Part shown: piece by piece, positions 47,784-56,193 of the stretch
Layout: every line of letters begins with the position of its first letter
Numbering within the stretch: the stretch's first letter is position 1
Assembly (NCBI GenBank): GCA_002840275.1
Contig: PHAB01000002.1
Location: 186,001 to 250,000 of the forward strand
DNA: 64,000 bases
Reading direction: 5' to 3'
From: Firmicutes bacterium HGW-Firmicutes-14
GTDB lineage: Bacteria; Bacillota; Thermincolia; Thermincolales; UBA2595
The notes under the pieces: generated by a model
Told to the model about the DNA's origin: nothing
Seen by the model: the letters and a program-made list of their open reading frames with translations, nothing else
Databases searched by the model: none
Translations under genes and position numbers: made by a program

Positions 47784-48038
47784 TTGGTCCGTACACTATA
47801 TGTAGGTAACTTGCCGTGGGGAACGAAGCCGGAGGATTTGGAGGAGGCATTCAGACAGCACGGGGAAGTTGTTGGCAGCAGAATTATTACTGACCGGGAA
47901 ACCGGTCGTTCCAGAGGATTTGGTTTCGTGGAGGTTAATGACGGGGACGCGGAAAAGATGATTGAAGCTATGAACGGGGTTGAGTTTCAGGGAAGGGTCC
48001 TTACCGTAAATGAAGCGAAACCCAGGGGTGATGAATAA
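47784..48038 (+). CDS. RRM-domain RNA-binding protein
   Basis: A single RNA-recognition-motif protein, 84 residues if started at TTG 47784. RNP2 is LYVGNL (residues 5-10) and RNP1 is RGFGFVEV (about residues 44-51), followed by a short acidic tail. Bacterial RRM proteins of this size are often cold-regulated RNA chaperones; role here is inferred. TTG 47784 is favoured: AGAGGTGA lies eight bases upstream and MVRTLYVGNLPW is the usual start. GTG 47748 and ATG 47760 are longer alternatives. A terminator follows. Confidence 0.88.
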   Translation: MVRTLYVGNLPWGTKPEDLEEAFRQHGEVVGSRIITDRETGRSRGFGFVEVNDGDAEKMIEAMNGVEFQGRVLTVNEAKPRGDE

Positions 48039-48052
48039 ATAAAGCGATGCAG

Positions 48053-48077
48053 CCTCCTCTTTATGAGGAGGTTTTTA
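48053..48077 (+). terminator. Intrinsic terminator after the RRM gene
   Basis: A perfect CCTCCTC (48053-48059) and GAGGAGG (48065-48071) stem followed by TTTTTA. Confidence 0.85.
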
Positions 48078-48113
48078 TTGTAAACGGAAAAAACTTGTTG
48101 TTGGGAGAGCGGC

Positions 48114-48677
48114 ATGAAAAGAGATGTTTTGTTAAAATACCTGAAAGGCATGATGAGTGAAAAGAGGTTCAGACACACCCTTGGAGTAGCTGAAACTGCA
48201 GTAAAACTTGCGGTACTTTACGGAGCAGACCGGGATAAGGCCGAAACTGCCGGTTTACTTCACGACATTGCCAGAGACCTCAGTACTGACCGTGTTCTGG
48301 AGGTGTGTAAAAAACACAGTATTGTTCCGGATGAGGTGGAAAAAAAAGTTCCGGAACTGCTGCATGGTCCCGCAGGGGCTTGCCTGGCGAAGGAACTGTT
48401 TGATGTTTCAGACCGGGAAATACTTGATTCAATAACATTTCACACAACAGGACGCAAGAATATGACAGTTTTGGATAAGATAATATTTATAGCAGACATG
48501 ACAGAGCCGGGCCGGGACTATCCAGGGGTGGATTTACTTCGGCAGGAATCATACAGAGACCTGAATTCAGCCGTGCTGGCCGGGCTCAATTCAACTATAT
48601 TATATGTCCTGGGCAGGGACCTGCTGATTCACCAAGCCAGCATTGAGGCCAGGAACAGCCTGCTGGTTAACAGATGA
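48114..48677 (+). CDS. yqeK: YqeK-family HD-domain diadenosine tetraphosphatase
   Basis: HD-domain hydrolase that cleaves Ap4A symmetrically to ADP, 187 residues. Metal ligands: RHTLGVAETA near residue 20, GLLHDIARD near residue 49 (the HD pair), and IIFIADMTEPGR near residue 125. ATG 48114 gives MKRDVLLKYL. Second gene of the conserved nadD-yqeK-rsfS series. Confidence 0.95.
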   Translation: MKRDVLLKYLKGMMSEKRFRHTLGVAETAVKLAVLYGADRDKAETAGLLHDIARDLSTDRVLEVCKKHSIVPDEVEKKVPELLHGPAGACLAKELFDVSDREILDSITFHTTGRKNMTVLDKIIFIADMTEPGRDYPGVDLLRQESYRDLNSAVLAGLNSTILYVLGRDLLIHQASIEARNSLLVNR

Positions 48678-48759
48678 TTATAGCAGAGGTTTGAAGGAAC
48701 AAATCAATTTAAAGAGAATATATAGATAAAAAGGCTAAAATATTGGGAGGGAAACCGAT

Positions 48760-49104
48760 TTGACCTTGTCTCCGGAAAAGGTTGCTGCAGGTGCCGCCAG
48801 GGCGGCCGAAGAAAAAAAAGCAAAAGATGTTATCCTTCTGGATATCCACGACATTTCAACGGTATGTGACTATTTCGTGATATGTAGTGGTATGTCTTCT
48901 ACCCAGGTCAAGGCCATCGCCGAAAATATCGAAAAAAAACTTAAGGAACACGGTGTAATGAAGCTCAGGATGGAAGGCTTTAAGGATGCCCACTGGGTGC
49001 TCCTGGATTATGGTTCAGTCGTGGTTCACGTATTCCGCGAAGATGACCGGGAATTTTATAATCTTGAACACTTATGGGGAGATGCCAGGGTGGTGCATTT
49101 GTAA
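48760..49104 (+). CDS. rsfS: Ribosomal silencing factor RsfS
   Basis: Binds ribosomal protein L14 and blocks subunit joining when nutrients are scarce. The product is 114 residues. Family segments are DYFVICSGMSSTQVKAIAEN near residue 37, KDAHWVLLDYGSVVVHVF and YNLEHLWGDA. TTG 48760 has GGGAGGGAAA upstream. Normal length. Confidence 0.96.
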   Translation: MTLSPEKVAAGAARAAEEKKAKDVILLDIHDISTVCDYFVICSGMSSTQVKAIAENIEKKLKEHGVMKLRMEGFKDAHWVLLDYGSVVVHVFREDDREFYNLEHLWGDARVVHL

Positions 49105-49160
49105 CCACCCTTTTTTGAGCCGGGTTTTTAATCAGTGTTGAAAGAAAGGGCTGAGTACCT

Positions 49161-49646
49161 TTGAGGGAAAGGAAAAGGGTTTCTCCACGGGAGAGGGATC
49201 TGAAAAAACAGTTATTTGAAAAGGAGAGGCCTGCGCTAAACGTCAAAAGAGGTGACTTGCTGAAGGGCCGGATTTATAATGTCACCGATGAAGGGGCTTT
49301 TGTGTTTACCGAGGAAAACCATGTCGGTTACATCCATCCCCTTGAACAGGACGGGCCCCTGAAAAAAGGGATGGTTGTGGAAGCGAGGGTGACTTTCGTC
49401 CGGGCTGACGGGAGGGTCAACCTGTCCCTCAGACCGTTAAAGGAAACCGCCCGGGTTGTGGATGCCGAAAAAATCGTAGAATACATGAAAAAGAGAAATG
49501 GCTCCATGCCCTTTAATGATTCCACACCGCCTGAGGTTATAAAAGAGAAGTTCGGGATCAGCAAGGCTGCGTTTAAGAGGGCCCTGGGCAAACTTTTCCG
49601 CGAAGGGCTGATAGAAGACAGGGAAGGATGGATAACCCTGAAATGA
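49161..49646 (+). CDS. S1-like / winged-helix protein resembling the C-terminal half of CvfB
   Basis: A 161-residue protein: a basic N terminus (RKRVSPRERDLKK), an S1-like domain (about residues 28-95, DLLKGRIYNVTDEGAFVF; RVNLSLRP) and a winged helix (MPFNDSTPPEVIKEKFGISK, then FKRALGKLFREGLI). This order and the FKRALG helix are those of the C-terminal half of CvfB (about 290 residues), so it is a shortened relative. RNA binding is inferred. Start TTG 49161. It overlaps yqeM by four bases (ATGA), so the two are coupled. Confidence 0.78.
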   Translation: MRERKRVSPRERDLKKQLFEKERPALNVKRGDLLKGRIYNVTDEGAFVFTEENHVGYIHPLEQDGPLKKGMVVEARVTFVRADGRVNLSLRPLKETARVVDAEKIVEYMKKRNGSMPFNDSTPPEVIKEKFGISKAAFKRALGKLFREGLIEDREGWITLK

Positions 49647-50392
49647 TTTATTCAGGTTTTGCCTCAATATACGACCGGCTTATGCAGGATATCCCTTATC
49701 AAGGGTGGGTGGATTACCTTGGCCGGTTATTTGAGAGGCATGAAATCAGGCCTGGGGATATCCTGGACATCGGATGTGGCACAGGGAATGTCACAATCCC
49801 CCTGGCTGAGATGGGATATAACCTGACAGGTATTGATATCTCCCCGGAAATGCTGGCTGTTGCAGAGGAAAAGGCCAGGAGCAAAGGCCTGAAAATTAAA
49901 TGGATTCAGCAGGATATGAAGGAAATGGACCTTGGGAGCCTTCAGTTTGACCTGGTGGTATCCATGACAGACAGCTTAAATTACCTGCAGGGTGAACAGG
50001 AACTCCGGCAGGTGTTCACAGGGGTAAAAGCCTTGCTCCGGTCAGGCGGGTGGTTCGTTTTTGACCTTAATTCATATTATAAGATACAGGAAGTATTCGG
50101 GAACCATGTCTTTACACTCCTTGAAGATGATATTGCTTATATCTGGGAAAATACCTTTGACCATGATACAAATGCCTGCCTGATAAACCTCACCTTTTTT
50201 GTCAGGGAAAGGGATGGGAAATACCGCAGGTTCAGTGAACAGCACCGGGAAATGGGATATGAAACGGATAAGGTCTGTGATCTGCTGGCAGAATCCGGTT
50301 TCCGGGTGGAGGCAGTTTATGCTGAAGGGACTTTTAAAGGACCCGGGGGAAAAACCGAGCGGATTTATTTTGTTGCCCGGAGATCTGTTTGA
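49643..50392 (+). CDS. yqeM: Class I SAM-dependent methyltransferase, YqeM-like
   Basis: A 249-residue methyltransferase. SAM-binding motif I is ILDIGCGTGN near residue 40, with the acidic end of strand 2 in GIDISPEML. Substrate unknown. It occupies the yqeM position after yqeK and rsfS as in Bacillus, and the start MIYSGFASIYDRLM is typical. ATG 49643 overlaps the preceding stop (ATGA); ATG 49628 is an in-frame alternative. Confidence 0.85.
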   Translation: MIYSGFASIYDRLMQDIPYQGWVDYLGRLFERHEIRPGDILDIGCGTGNVTIPLAEMGYNLTGIDISPEMLAVAEEKARSKGLKIKWIQQDMKEMDLGSLQFDLVVSMTDSLNYLQGEQELRQVFTGVKALLRSGGWFVFDLNSYYKIQEVFGNHVFTLLEDDIAYIWENTFDHDTNACLINLTFFVRERDGKYRRFSEQHREMGYETDKVCDLLAESGFRVEAVYAEGTFKGPGGKTERIYFVARRSV

Positions 50393-50431
50393 TCAGCATA
50401 TTCATCTTCTGTAACCCCGCCATACAATGGG

Positions 50432-50460
50432 TTGACTTTTTTAAGGGATTTTCGTATAAT
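50432..50460 (+). promoter_or_regulatory. Sigma-A promoter of the leucine T-box operon
   Basis: TTGACT (50432-50437), a 17-base spacer and TATAAT (50455-50460). Confidence 0.85.
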
Positions 50461-50466
50461 AACATA

Positions 50467-50742
50467 CATGTAAATACGGAATAAACCTAAACAGAGTTAC
50501 TACGATGATGGGAGCCAGTAGAGGATTGAATCCCCCAAGAGAGCCGCCGGCCGGTGCGAGGCGGTGGGGACAGATCTTTGAACTCATCCCGGAGGAGCGG
50601 GTGCGAATGAACAGTAGTCCCCGCCGGGCAGTCCGTTATCCTGCGAGAGAGTGGACAGATGGGGGATATCCCTTGCCGTCTGTCAATATGGGTGGTACCA
50701 CGGAAGCAGTCTTTCGTCCCTTTACGGGCGGAAGATTTTTTT
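50467..50742 (+). promoter_or_regulatory. T-box leader, leucine specifier (acyl-CoA ligase-leuS operon)
   Basis: tRNA-sensing attenuator. The S-turn AGTA (50517-50520) faces GAA followed by CTC (50583-50585), a Leu codon, then ATCCC pairing with GGGA upstream. The AAGAGAG bulge and GTGCGAGGCGG distal region of Stem I are visible. The T-box sequence ATGGGTGGTACCACGG is at 50688-50703. The terminator (TCTTTCGTCCC 50710-50720 with CGGGCGGAAGA 50725-50735, then T's) follows. The specifier agrees with leuS, yet the first gene downstream is an acyl-CoA ligase. Confidence 0.92.
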
Positions 50743-50803
50743 ATGCGGTTGTCCCAGGACAAGACACGGTTGATGCAATTTCGATGAAAGAGAGGGTATA
50801 GAA

Positions 50804-52504
50804 ATGCCAATGGCAGATGAAACCAAAGAAATTAACCAGAGGGATGGTGTCCAGGAAATAACCCTGGGAGAGCTTTTGGACATCCAGGCCCGCAGCCATC
50901 CGGATAATGATGCTCTGGTTTACGTTGACAGGGGTTTGAGATATACATATGAACAGTTTAACGAAGTGTGCCGGACCGCTGCCCGGGGATTTATGAGGTT
51001 AAATATCAAAAAGGGTGACCATGTTGCCATCTGGGCCACCAATGTGCCGGAATGGGTTATTACCCAGTTTGCCACCGGCAAGATGGGAGCTGTCATGGTC
51101 ACAGTGAATACCAGTTATAAGCTGTTTGAGCTGGAATACCTGCTAAAACAGTCAGATGCAACCACACTGGTCCTGATTGACGGCTGGCGGGATTCAAGCT
51201 ATACGGGAATGTTAAATGACCTCTGTCCTGAGCTAAAGGATTCGGAACCGGGAAAGCTCAATTCCAAGAGACTGCCTATGTTGAAGAACGTTATATACAT
51301 TGGTGATAACTGCCCTCCCGGTATGTTTACCTGGGAGCAGGTCATGGAAACAGGGAGAGAGGTCCCTGATTCAGAGCTGGATGAACGGCAGGCTTCCCTA
51401 GACCCTGATGATGTTATCAATATGCAGTATACTTCAGGGACAACGGGTTTCCCTAAGGGGGTTATGCTGACCCATAAGAATATTATAAACAATGCCATTG
51501 CAGTAGCCAACTGCATGGATTTTTGCTATAAAGACAGGCTCTGTATACCGGTCCCCTTTTTCCACTGTTTCGGGTGTGTCCTCGGTACCCTGACATGTGT
51601 GGTTTCTGCTGCCACCATGGTTCCGCTGGTATCGTACAACCCGGTTCAGGTGCTGGAAGCTGTGGAGAAAGAACGGTGCACTGCGGTCCATGGAGTACCG
51701 ACGATGTTTATCGCAGAGCTTAACCTGCCTGAGTTTGACAGTTACAACCTGTCAACCCTGAGGACAGGAATCATGGCCGGGTCACCCTGCCCTATTGAGA
51801 CCATGAAACAAGTTGTCGAGAGGATGGGGGCAAGGGAAATAACCATCACCTACGGCCAGACCGAGAGTTCACCGGCCATCACCATGACCAGGACAGATGA
51901 CCCCATCGAACTTAGGGTAGCCTCGGTAGGACGCAATATTCCCGGAGTTGAAGTTAAGATAGTTGACCCGGAAACAGGGCGAGAAGTTCCCCGGGGGATC
52001 CAGGGTGAACTCTGTGCCAGGGGCTATAATGTGATGAAGGGTTATTACAAAATGCCGGAAGCCACCCATGGAGCCATCGATAAAGATGACTGGCTCCACA
52101 CCGGTGACCTGGCGACCATGGATGAGAACGGGTACTGCAAGATTACCGGCCGGGTCAAGGATATGATAATCCGCGGAGGGGAGAACATATATCCCCGGGA
52201 AATAGAAGAGTTCTTATATACCCACACGGCCATAGTGGATGTCCAGGTTGTGGGTGTGCCCGACACCAAGTATGGTGAGGAAGTCATGGCATATATCCGC
52301 CTCCGGGAAGGAGAGGAGCTGACAGGTGAGGATATCAGGGGATACTGTGAGGGGAAAATCGCACGTTATAAAATCCCCCGGTATATCCGTTTTGTTCAGG
52401 AATTCCCGATGACAGCCAGTGGTAAAATACAGAAATACAAGCTCAGGGAGATGGCAATTGAGCTTCTGGGGCTGCAGGATGCGGCTTCTATCCGGACAGC
52501 ATAG
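50804..52504 (+). CDS. AMP-forming fatty acyl-CoA ligase
   Basis: ANL-superfamily enzyme that activates a carboxylic acid through an acyl-AMP and transfers it to CoA. The product is 566 residues. Motifs: P-loop YTSGTTGFPKGVMLTH near residue 212, the aromatic/acyl-pocket VPFFHCFGC, YGQTESSP, the hinge region DWLHTGDLATMDENGYCKI near residue 427, and the C-terminal catalytic Lys in TASGKIQKYK near residue 542. Medium- to long-chain acids are most likely, but the substrate cannot be read. It lies 60 bases after the leucine T-box terminator and 49 before leuS, so its expression should depend on uncharged tRNA-Leu. Branched acids from leucine breakdown are a speculative substrate. Confidence 0.92.
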   Translation: MPMADETKEINQRDGVQEITLGELLDIQARSHPDNDALVYVDRGLRYTYEQFNEVCRTAARGFMRLNIKKGDHVAIWATNVPEWVITQFATGKMGAVMVTVNTSYKLFELEYLLKQSDATTLVLIDGWRDSSYTGMLNDLCPELKDSEPGKLNSKRLPMLKNVIYIGDNCPPGMFTWEQVMETGREVPDSELDERQASLDPDDVINMQYTSGTTGFPKGVMLTHKNIINNAIAVANCMDFCYKDRLCIPVPFFHCFGCVLGTLTCVVSAATMVPLVSYNPVQVLEAVEKERCTAVHGVPTMFIAELNLPEFDSYNLSTLRTGIMAGSPCPIETMKQVVERMGAREITITYGQTESSPAITMTRTDDPIELRVASVGRNIPGVEVKIVDPETGREVPRGIQGELCARGYNVMKGYYKMPEATHGAIDKDDWLHTGDLATMDENGYCKITGRVKDMIIRGGENIYPREIEEFLYTHTAIVDVQVVGVPDTKYGEEVMAYIRLREGEELTGEDIRGYCEGKIARYKIPRYIRFVQEFPMTASGKIQKYKLREMAIELLGLQDAASIRTA

Positions 52505-52553
52505 ATCAACATTAACTGTCTTTCGGACAATAAATCATTAGGAGAGGATATCA

Positions 52554-55028
52554 GTGAAGGAACGTTATGACTTTAATGAGATTGAGGTTAAATGGCAGGC
52601 GGTATGGGAAGAAACGGGATTATATAAAATACAGCATAATGACCCATCCAGGGAGAAATATTACTGCCTTGAGATGTTCCCATATCCCTCAGGGAACCTG
52701 CACATGGGCCATGTCCGGAACTATTCAATCGGTGACGTGGTAGCGCGGTTCAAGACTATGCAGGGGTATAACGTCCTCCACCCGATGGGCTGGGACGCTT
52801 TTGGCCTGCCAGCCGAAAACGCGGCCATCAAACGCGGCATCCATCCGTATAAATGGACCATCAGCAATATCGAAAACATGAGAAAACAGCTTTCCCGACT
52901 GGGATTTGCTTATGACTGGTCAGGGGAGGTAACCACGTGCCGGCCTGATTATTACAAGTGGACCCAGTGGCTTTTCCTGCAATTCTACAAGAATGGGCTT
53001 GCTTATAAGAAGGAAGCGGCTGTCAACTGGTGCCCCGGTTGTATGACAGTACTGGCCAATGAACAGGTGGTCAGCGGGGAATGTGAGCGTTGCGGGACCG
53101 AGGTGACCAGGAAAAACCTGGCCCAGTGGTTCCTGAAAATCACTGATTACGCTGACCGGCTCCTGGCAGACATCGAAAAACTAAAAGGATGGCCCGATAA
53201 AGTCAAGATAATGCAGGAAAACTGGATCGGACGCAGTGAAGGGGCAGAGGTGGATTTTCAGATCGAAGGCACTGATGAAACCATTACTGTTTTCACTACC
53301 AGACCTGACACTATTTTCGGAGTCACTTTTATGGTCCTGGCTCCTGAACACCCGCTGGTCGAAAAGCTTACCGAGGGCACTCCCTATGAGGCAAGTGTAC
53401 AGGACTTTGTCCGCCGCATGAGAAACCTGAGTGAGATTGAGCGGACATCTGCCGATACGGAAAAAGAAGGCCTTTTTATAGGAGCCCATGTAATCAACCC
53501 CATGAACGGGGAGAAGATTCCCCTGTTTATCGCCAACTATGTCCTGATGGATTATGGCACTGGGGCGGTTATGGGTGTGCCCGCCCATGACCAGCGGGAT
53601 TTTGATTTTGCCACAAAATACGGCCTGCAGATCAGGGTTGTCATCCTGCCTGAGGGAGTTCCCGACAAATATGTCCAGCTGACCCAGGCTTATGACGCCG
53701 AGGGTATTATGGTCAATTCAGGTGTTTTCGACGGCCAGGACAATGAAACTGCCATCAAAAACATTACCACATATATGGATAAAAAGGGAGTGGGCAGGCC
53801 ATATGTGAACTTCCGTCTCAGGGACTGGCTGATTTCGCGTCAGCGATACTGGGGAGCGCCCATACCCATAGTGTATTGTGACAGGTGTGGAGAGGTGGCA
53901 GTGCCGGATGAACAGCTTCCGGTATATCTGCCGACAGATGTGGAATTTAAGCCAACCGGCCAGTCCCCCCTGGTAGAATGCGACTCTTTTGTCAATATCA
54001 CATGCCCTAAATGTGGCGGCCCGGCCAGGAGAGAGACTGACACCATGGACACCTTTATCTGTTCATCCTGGTATTTTCTCAGGTATTGCAGCCCCCATGA
54101 TGACAAAAACGCCTTCACCCGGGAAAACATTGATTACTGGATGCCTGTTGACCAATACATCGGCGGGGTTGAACATGCTATTCTCCACCTGCTCTATTCC
54201 CGGTTCTTTACCAAGGCGCTGCAGGACCAGGGATTGGTTGGCATTGATGAACCGTTTACAAAACTCCTGACCCAGGGGATGGTCCTCAAAGACGGGGCCA
54301 AGATGTCTAAATCCAAGGGGAACACGGTAAGCCCGGAAGAAACAGTGGCCAAGTACGGCGCAGATACGGCCCGGCTGTTTATTCTCTTTGCAGCGCCGCC
54401 GGAGCGCGATCTGGAGTGGAGTGATGCCGGCGTGGAAGGTGCATACCGTTTCCTGAACCGGGTATGGCGGTTTGTTTTTGCTTATACAGACAAGCTGAAC
54501 GAGTCACCGAAGGTTGAGGACGTTTCAGATGCTGACAGGGAAACCAGGCGGCTGACCCACCATACCATTAAAAAGGTCACCGATGATGTCAGCCTCAGGT
54601 TCAATTTCAATACAGCCATCAGTTCTATTATGGAATTTGTCAACTGGCTTTACCTGTACCGGGATAAAAACCCTGTCCGCAACAGCGCCATAGAGGCAGA
54701 GGCTATGAATTCCCTGGTAATCCTGCTGGCACCCTTTGCACCTCATATTGCCGAGGAACTCTGGCATGAGCTGGGTTATACCGGCAGTGTGCATAAACAG
54801 CCGTGGCCCCATTACGACCCGGCCGCCCTGGTGCAGAATGAGGTGGAAATAGTAATCCAGATTAACGGCAAGGTCAAGGCGCGGATGATGGTCCCGGCTG
54901 ATGCCGGCCGGGAAGACCTGGAAAAATTCGTCCTGGAAAAGGAAAACGTGAAAGGCCTGACCGATGAGAAATCGGTGGTCAAAGTTATTGCGGTCCCCGG
55001 GAAACTTGTAAATATAGTGGTGAAGTAA
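52554..55028 (+). CDS. leuS: Leucyl-tRNA synthetase
   Basis: Class I synthetase charging tRNA-Leu, with post-transfer editing. The product is 824 residues, normal. HIGH-type HMGH lies in [15 protein letters not shown] near residue 50, the editing domain is in the middle ([19 protein letters not shown]), and KMSKS is present as AKMSKSKGN near residue 583. Starts at GTG 52554 with TAGGAGAGG upstream. Controlled with the acyl-CoA ligase by the leucine T-box; a terminator follows. Confidence 0.98.
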   Translation: MKERYDFNEIEVKWQAVWEETGLYKIQHNDPSREKYYCLEMFPYPSGNLHMGHVRNYSIGDVVARFKTMQGYNVLHPMGWDAFGLPAENAAIKRGIHPYKWTISNIENMRKQLSRLGFAYDWSGEVTTCRPDYYKWTQWLFLQFYKNGLAYKKEAAVNWCPGCMTVLANEQVVSGECERCGTEVTRKNLAQWFLKITDYADRLLADIEKLKGWPDKVKIMQENWIGRSEGAEVDFQIEGTDETITVFTTRPDTIFGVTFMVLAPEHPLVEKLTEGTPYEASVQDFVRRMRNLSEIERTSADTEKEGLFIGAHVINPMNGEKIPLFIANYVLMDYGTGAVMGVPAHDQRDFDFATKYGLQIRVVILPEGVPDKYVQLTQAYDAEGIMVNSGVFDGQDNETAIKNITTYMDKKGVGRPYVNFRLRDWLISRQRYWGAPIPIVYCDRCGEVAVPDEQLPVYLPTDVEFKPTGQSPLVECDSFVNITCPKCGGPARRETDTMDTFICSSWYFLRYCSPHDDKNAFTRENIDYWMPVDQYIGGVEHAILHLLYSRFFTKALQDQGLVGIDEPFTKLLTQGMVLKDGAKMSKSKGNTVSPEETVAKYGADTARLFILFAAPPERDLEWSDAGVEGAYRFLNRVWRFVFAYTDKLNESPKVEDVSDADRETRRLTHHTIKKVTDDVSLRFNFNTAISSIMEFVNWLYLYRDKNPVRNSAIEAEAMNSLVILLAPFAPHIAEELWHELGYTGSVHKQPWPHYDPAALVQNEVEIVIQINGKVKARMMVPADAGREDLEKFVLEKENVKGLTDEKSVVKVIAVPGKLVNIVVK

Positions 55029-55037
55029 AAAGGTCAG

Positions 55038-55068
55038 GGGAGTGCTCTTTGAAGGCACTCCCTCTTAT
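55038..55068 (+). terminator. Intrinsic terminator after leuS
   Basis: A perfect GGGAGTGC (55038-55045) and GCACTCCC (55055-55062) stem followed by TCTTATTATTT. Confidence 0.8.
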
Positions 55069-55086
55069 TATTTATGAAAACCAAGA

Positions 55087-55199
55087 GAGAGGCAGGTATG
55101 TTCCTTCATGACGGCAACGATTCAGTTTGTTACCCAACAAGGCAGCTCTAAGCACTAAAATGCTTAGAGCCTAGTCATGAAGGAACATACCTGCCTCTC
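55087..55199. repeat. 113-bp nested palindrome
   Basis: A perfect 26-bp outer inverted repeat (55087-55112 and 55174-55199; GAGAGGCAGGTATG...) encloses a second perfect 10-bp inverted repeat (GCTCTAAGCA 55145-55154 and TGCTTAGAGC 55161-55170). There is no ORF inside and no T-run. It could be a miniature mobile element, a REP-like unit or a structured RNA. It lies between two convergent terminators in a 284-base gap. Confidence 0.85.
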
Positions 55200-55274
55200 C
55201 CGAATTTATAAATAATAACCTGAATTGCCAACCTTCAAAGAACCTTCCATGATAACTCATTTTCACTTAGAAAT

Positions 55275-55304
55275 AAAAAACGGAGGCCTTTTTGAAGGCA
55301 CTCC
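55275..55304 (-). terminator. Terminator of the minus-strand gene at 55313
   Basis: On the minus strand GGAGTGCC and GGCCTCC form a stem (55304-55282, one bulge) followed by GTTTTTT. Confidence 0.75.
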
Positions 55305-55312
55305 TATGACTT

Positions 55313-55630
55313 TTAGTGCAGGTATCTATAGATTTCGGGTTTTAGGAATACGACCCATCCCCCGGTAAGGTTGTTCCGGTGGAAAAGTTTATGGATACGG
55401 TTGGCCATTTCCTCTCTTTCCCGGTAATCATGTACACGGGACTGAATGTTAACCCACACGTATTTCTGTTTTGGGCCCCGGACGGAAATATCAAACACAG
55501 CCTCTTCATCAATTGTTTCCAGGAGGTTTATGACTCTTATAAAATCTGTTCTGAGAATATTTTTCAGAAGTGTTCCGTAAACAAAGTAGTAAGCATCATC
55601 CTGGGGTTTTGGGGGATTAAGGAGTTTCAC
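55313..55630 (-). CDS. Hypothetical protein
   Basis: A 105-residue soluble protein with a mixed alpha/beta pattern (DAYYFVYGTLLKN; EEAVFDISVRGPKQKYVWVN; TGGWVVFLKPEIY). Not recognised; no catalytic motif or signal peptide. GTG 55630 is preferred because GGCGGTGA lies five bases upstream; GTG 55639 overlaps that site. It has its own terminator and stands opposite to its neighbours. Codon pattern looks like that of the surrounding genes. Confidence 0.65.
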   Translation of the reverse strand: MKLLNPPKPQDDAYYFVYGTLLKNILRTDFIRVINLLETIDEEAVFDISVRGPKQKYVWVNIQSRVHDYREREEMANRIHKLFHRNNLTGGWVVFLKPEIYRYLH

Positions 55631-55833
55631 ATTAATCACCGCCTTAATATAAAAAGTTAAATCAGGGTGCGCTTACAATTTATAAGTCATTAATTACCAT
55701 TATTATAACATAGGATATCCCTCACTGCATCCCTAAAATCACGGCATTTTTCTGAAAATTTATGAAAATCAGCAGGAAAAAAAACATTAATAGAGAAATT
55801 TTGTACAAAGTCCAATTTTGGGAGATGACAGCT

Positions 55834-56133
55834 ATGCCGAAAAAGTACACTTACCTGATTGACATCATGGAACTGACGGGCCTTGACGAAAAACAGGCAT
55901 ATGAAAAGGGTTTCGGCACCGGCCTGAGCCTGGATTACCGGTCAGAAAAGACTATAGCGAAGGCTCGCAGTGAAGTGGTGGCAGCCGGGCTCCTGGCCCA
56001 CGAGCGATGGGAAAAAACCGGGGATTTCAAGTATGTCCTGCTTCATGAATATATAAGGGGACTCAATCACGGTTTGGAGAAGAAATCACAAGATATCATT
56101 GAACGGAAAATGGCCAGGGCTAATACCCGGTAA
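55834..56133 (+). CDS. Hypothetical protein
   Basis: A 99-residue, helical, charged protein (MPKKYTYLIDIMELTGLDEK...; KYVLLHEYIRGLNHGLEKK). Family not recognised. No membrane segment. ATG 55834 has GGGAGATGA upstream; the longer frame to 55762 is AT-rich and has no site. A GC-rich hairpin (GAGCGGGAGAACCGCTC) lies downstream, before the next gene. Confidence 0.6.
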   Translation: MPKKYTYLIDIMELTGLDEKQAYEKGFGTGLSLDYRSEKTIAKARSEVVAAGLLAHERWEKTGDFKYVLLHEYIRGLNHGLEKKSQDIIERKMARANTR

Positions 56134-56193
56134 TACAATCCGCCGGGAGCGGGAGAACCGCTCAGCGGCTTTAATCCTTGGGGGGTGCTGTAC

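Noticed and set aside
50505-50801. 98-residue open frame on the + strand before the acyl-CoA ligase
   Set aside because: It lies wholly within the leucine T-box leader and its composition follows the RNA structure.
55038-55304. Repeated TTTGAAGGCACTCC (55048-55061 and 55291-55304) as target-site duplication around the palindrome
   Set aside because: Both copies are parts of terminator stems for opposite genes, so their similarity can come from terminator structure, and they do not abut the palindrome.
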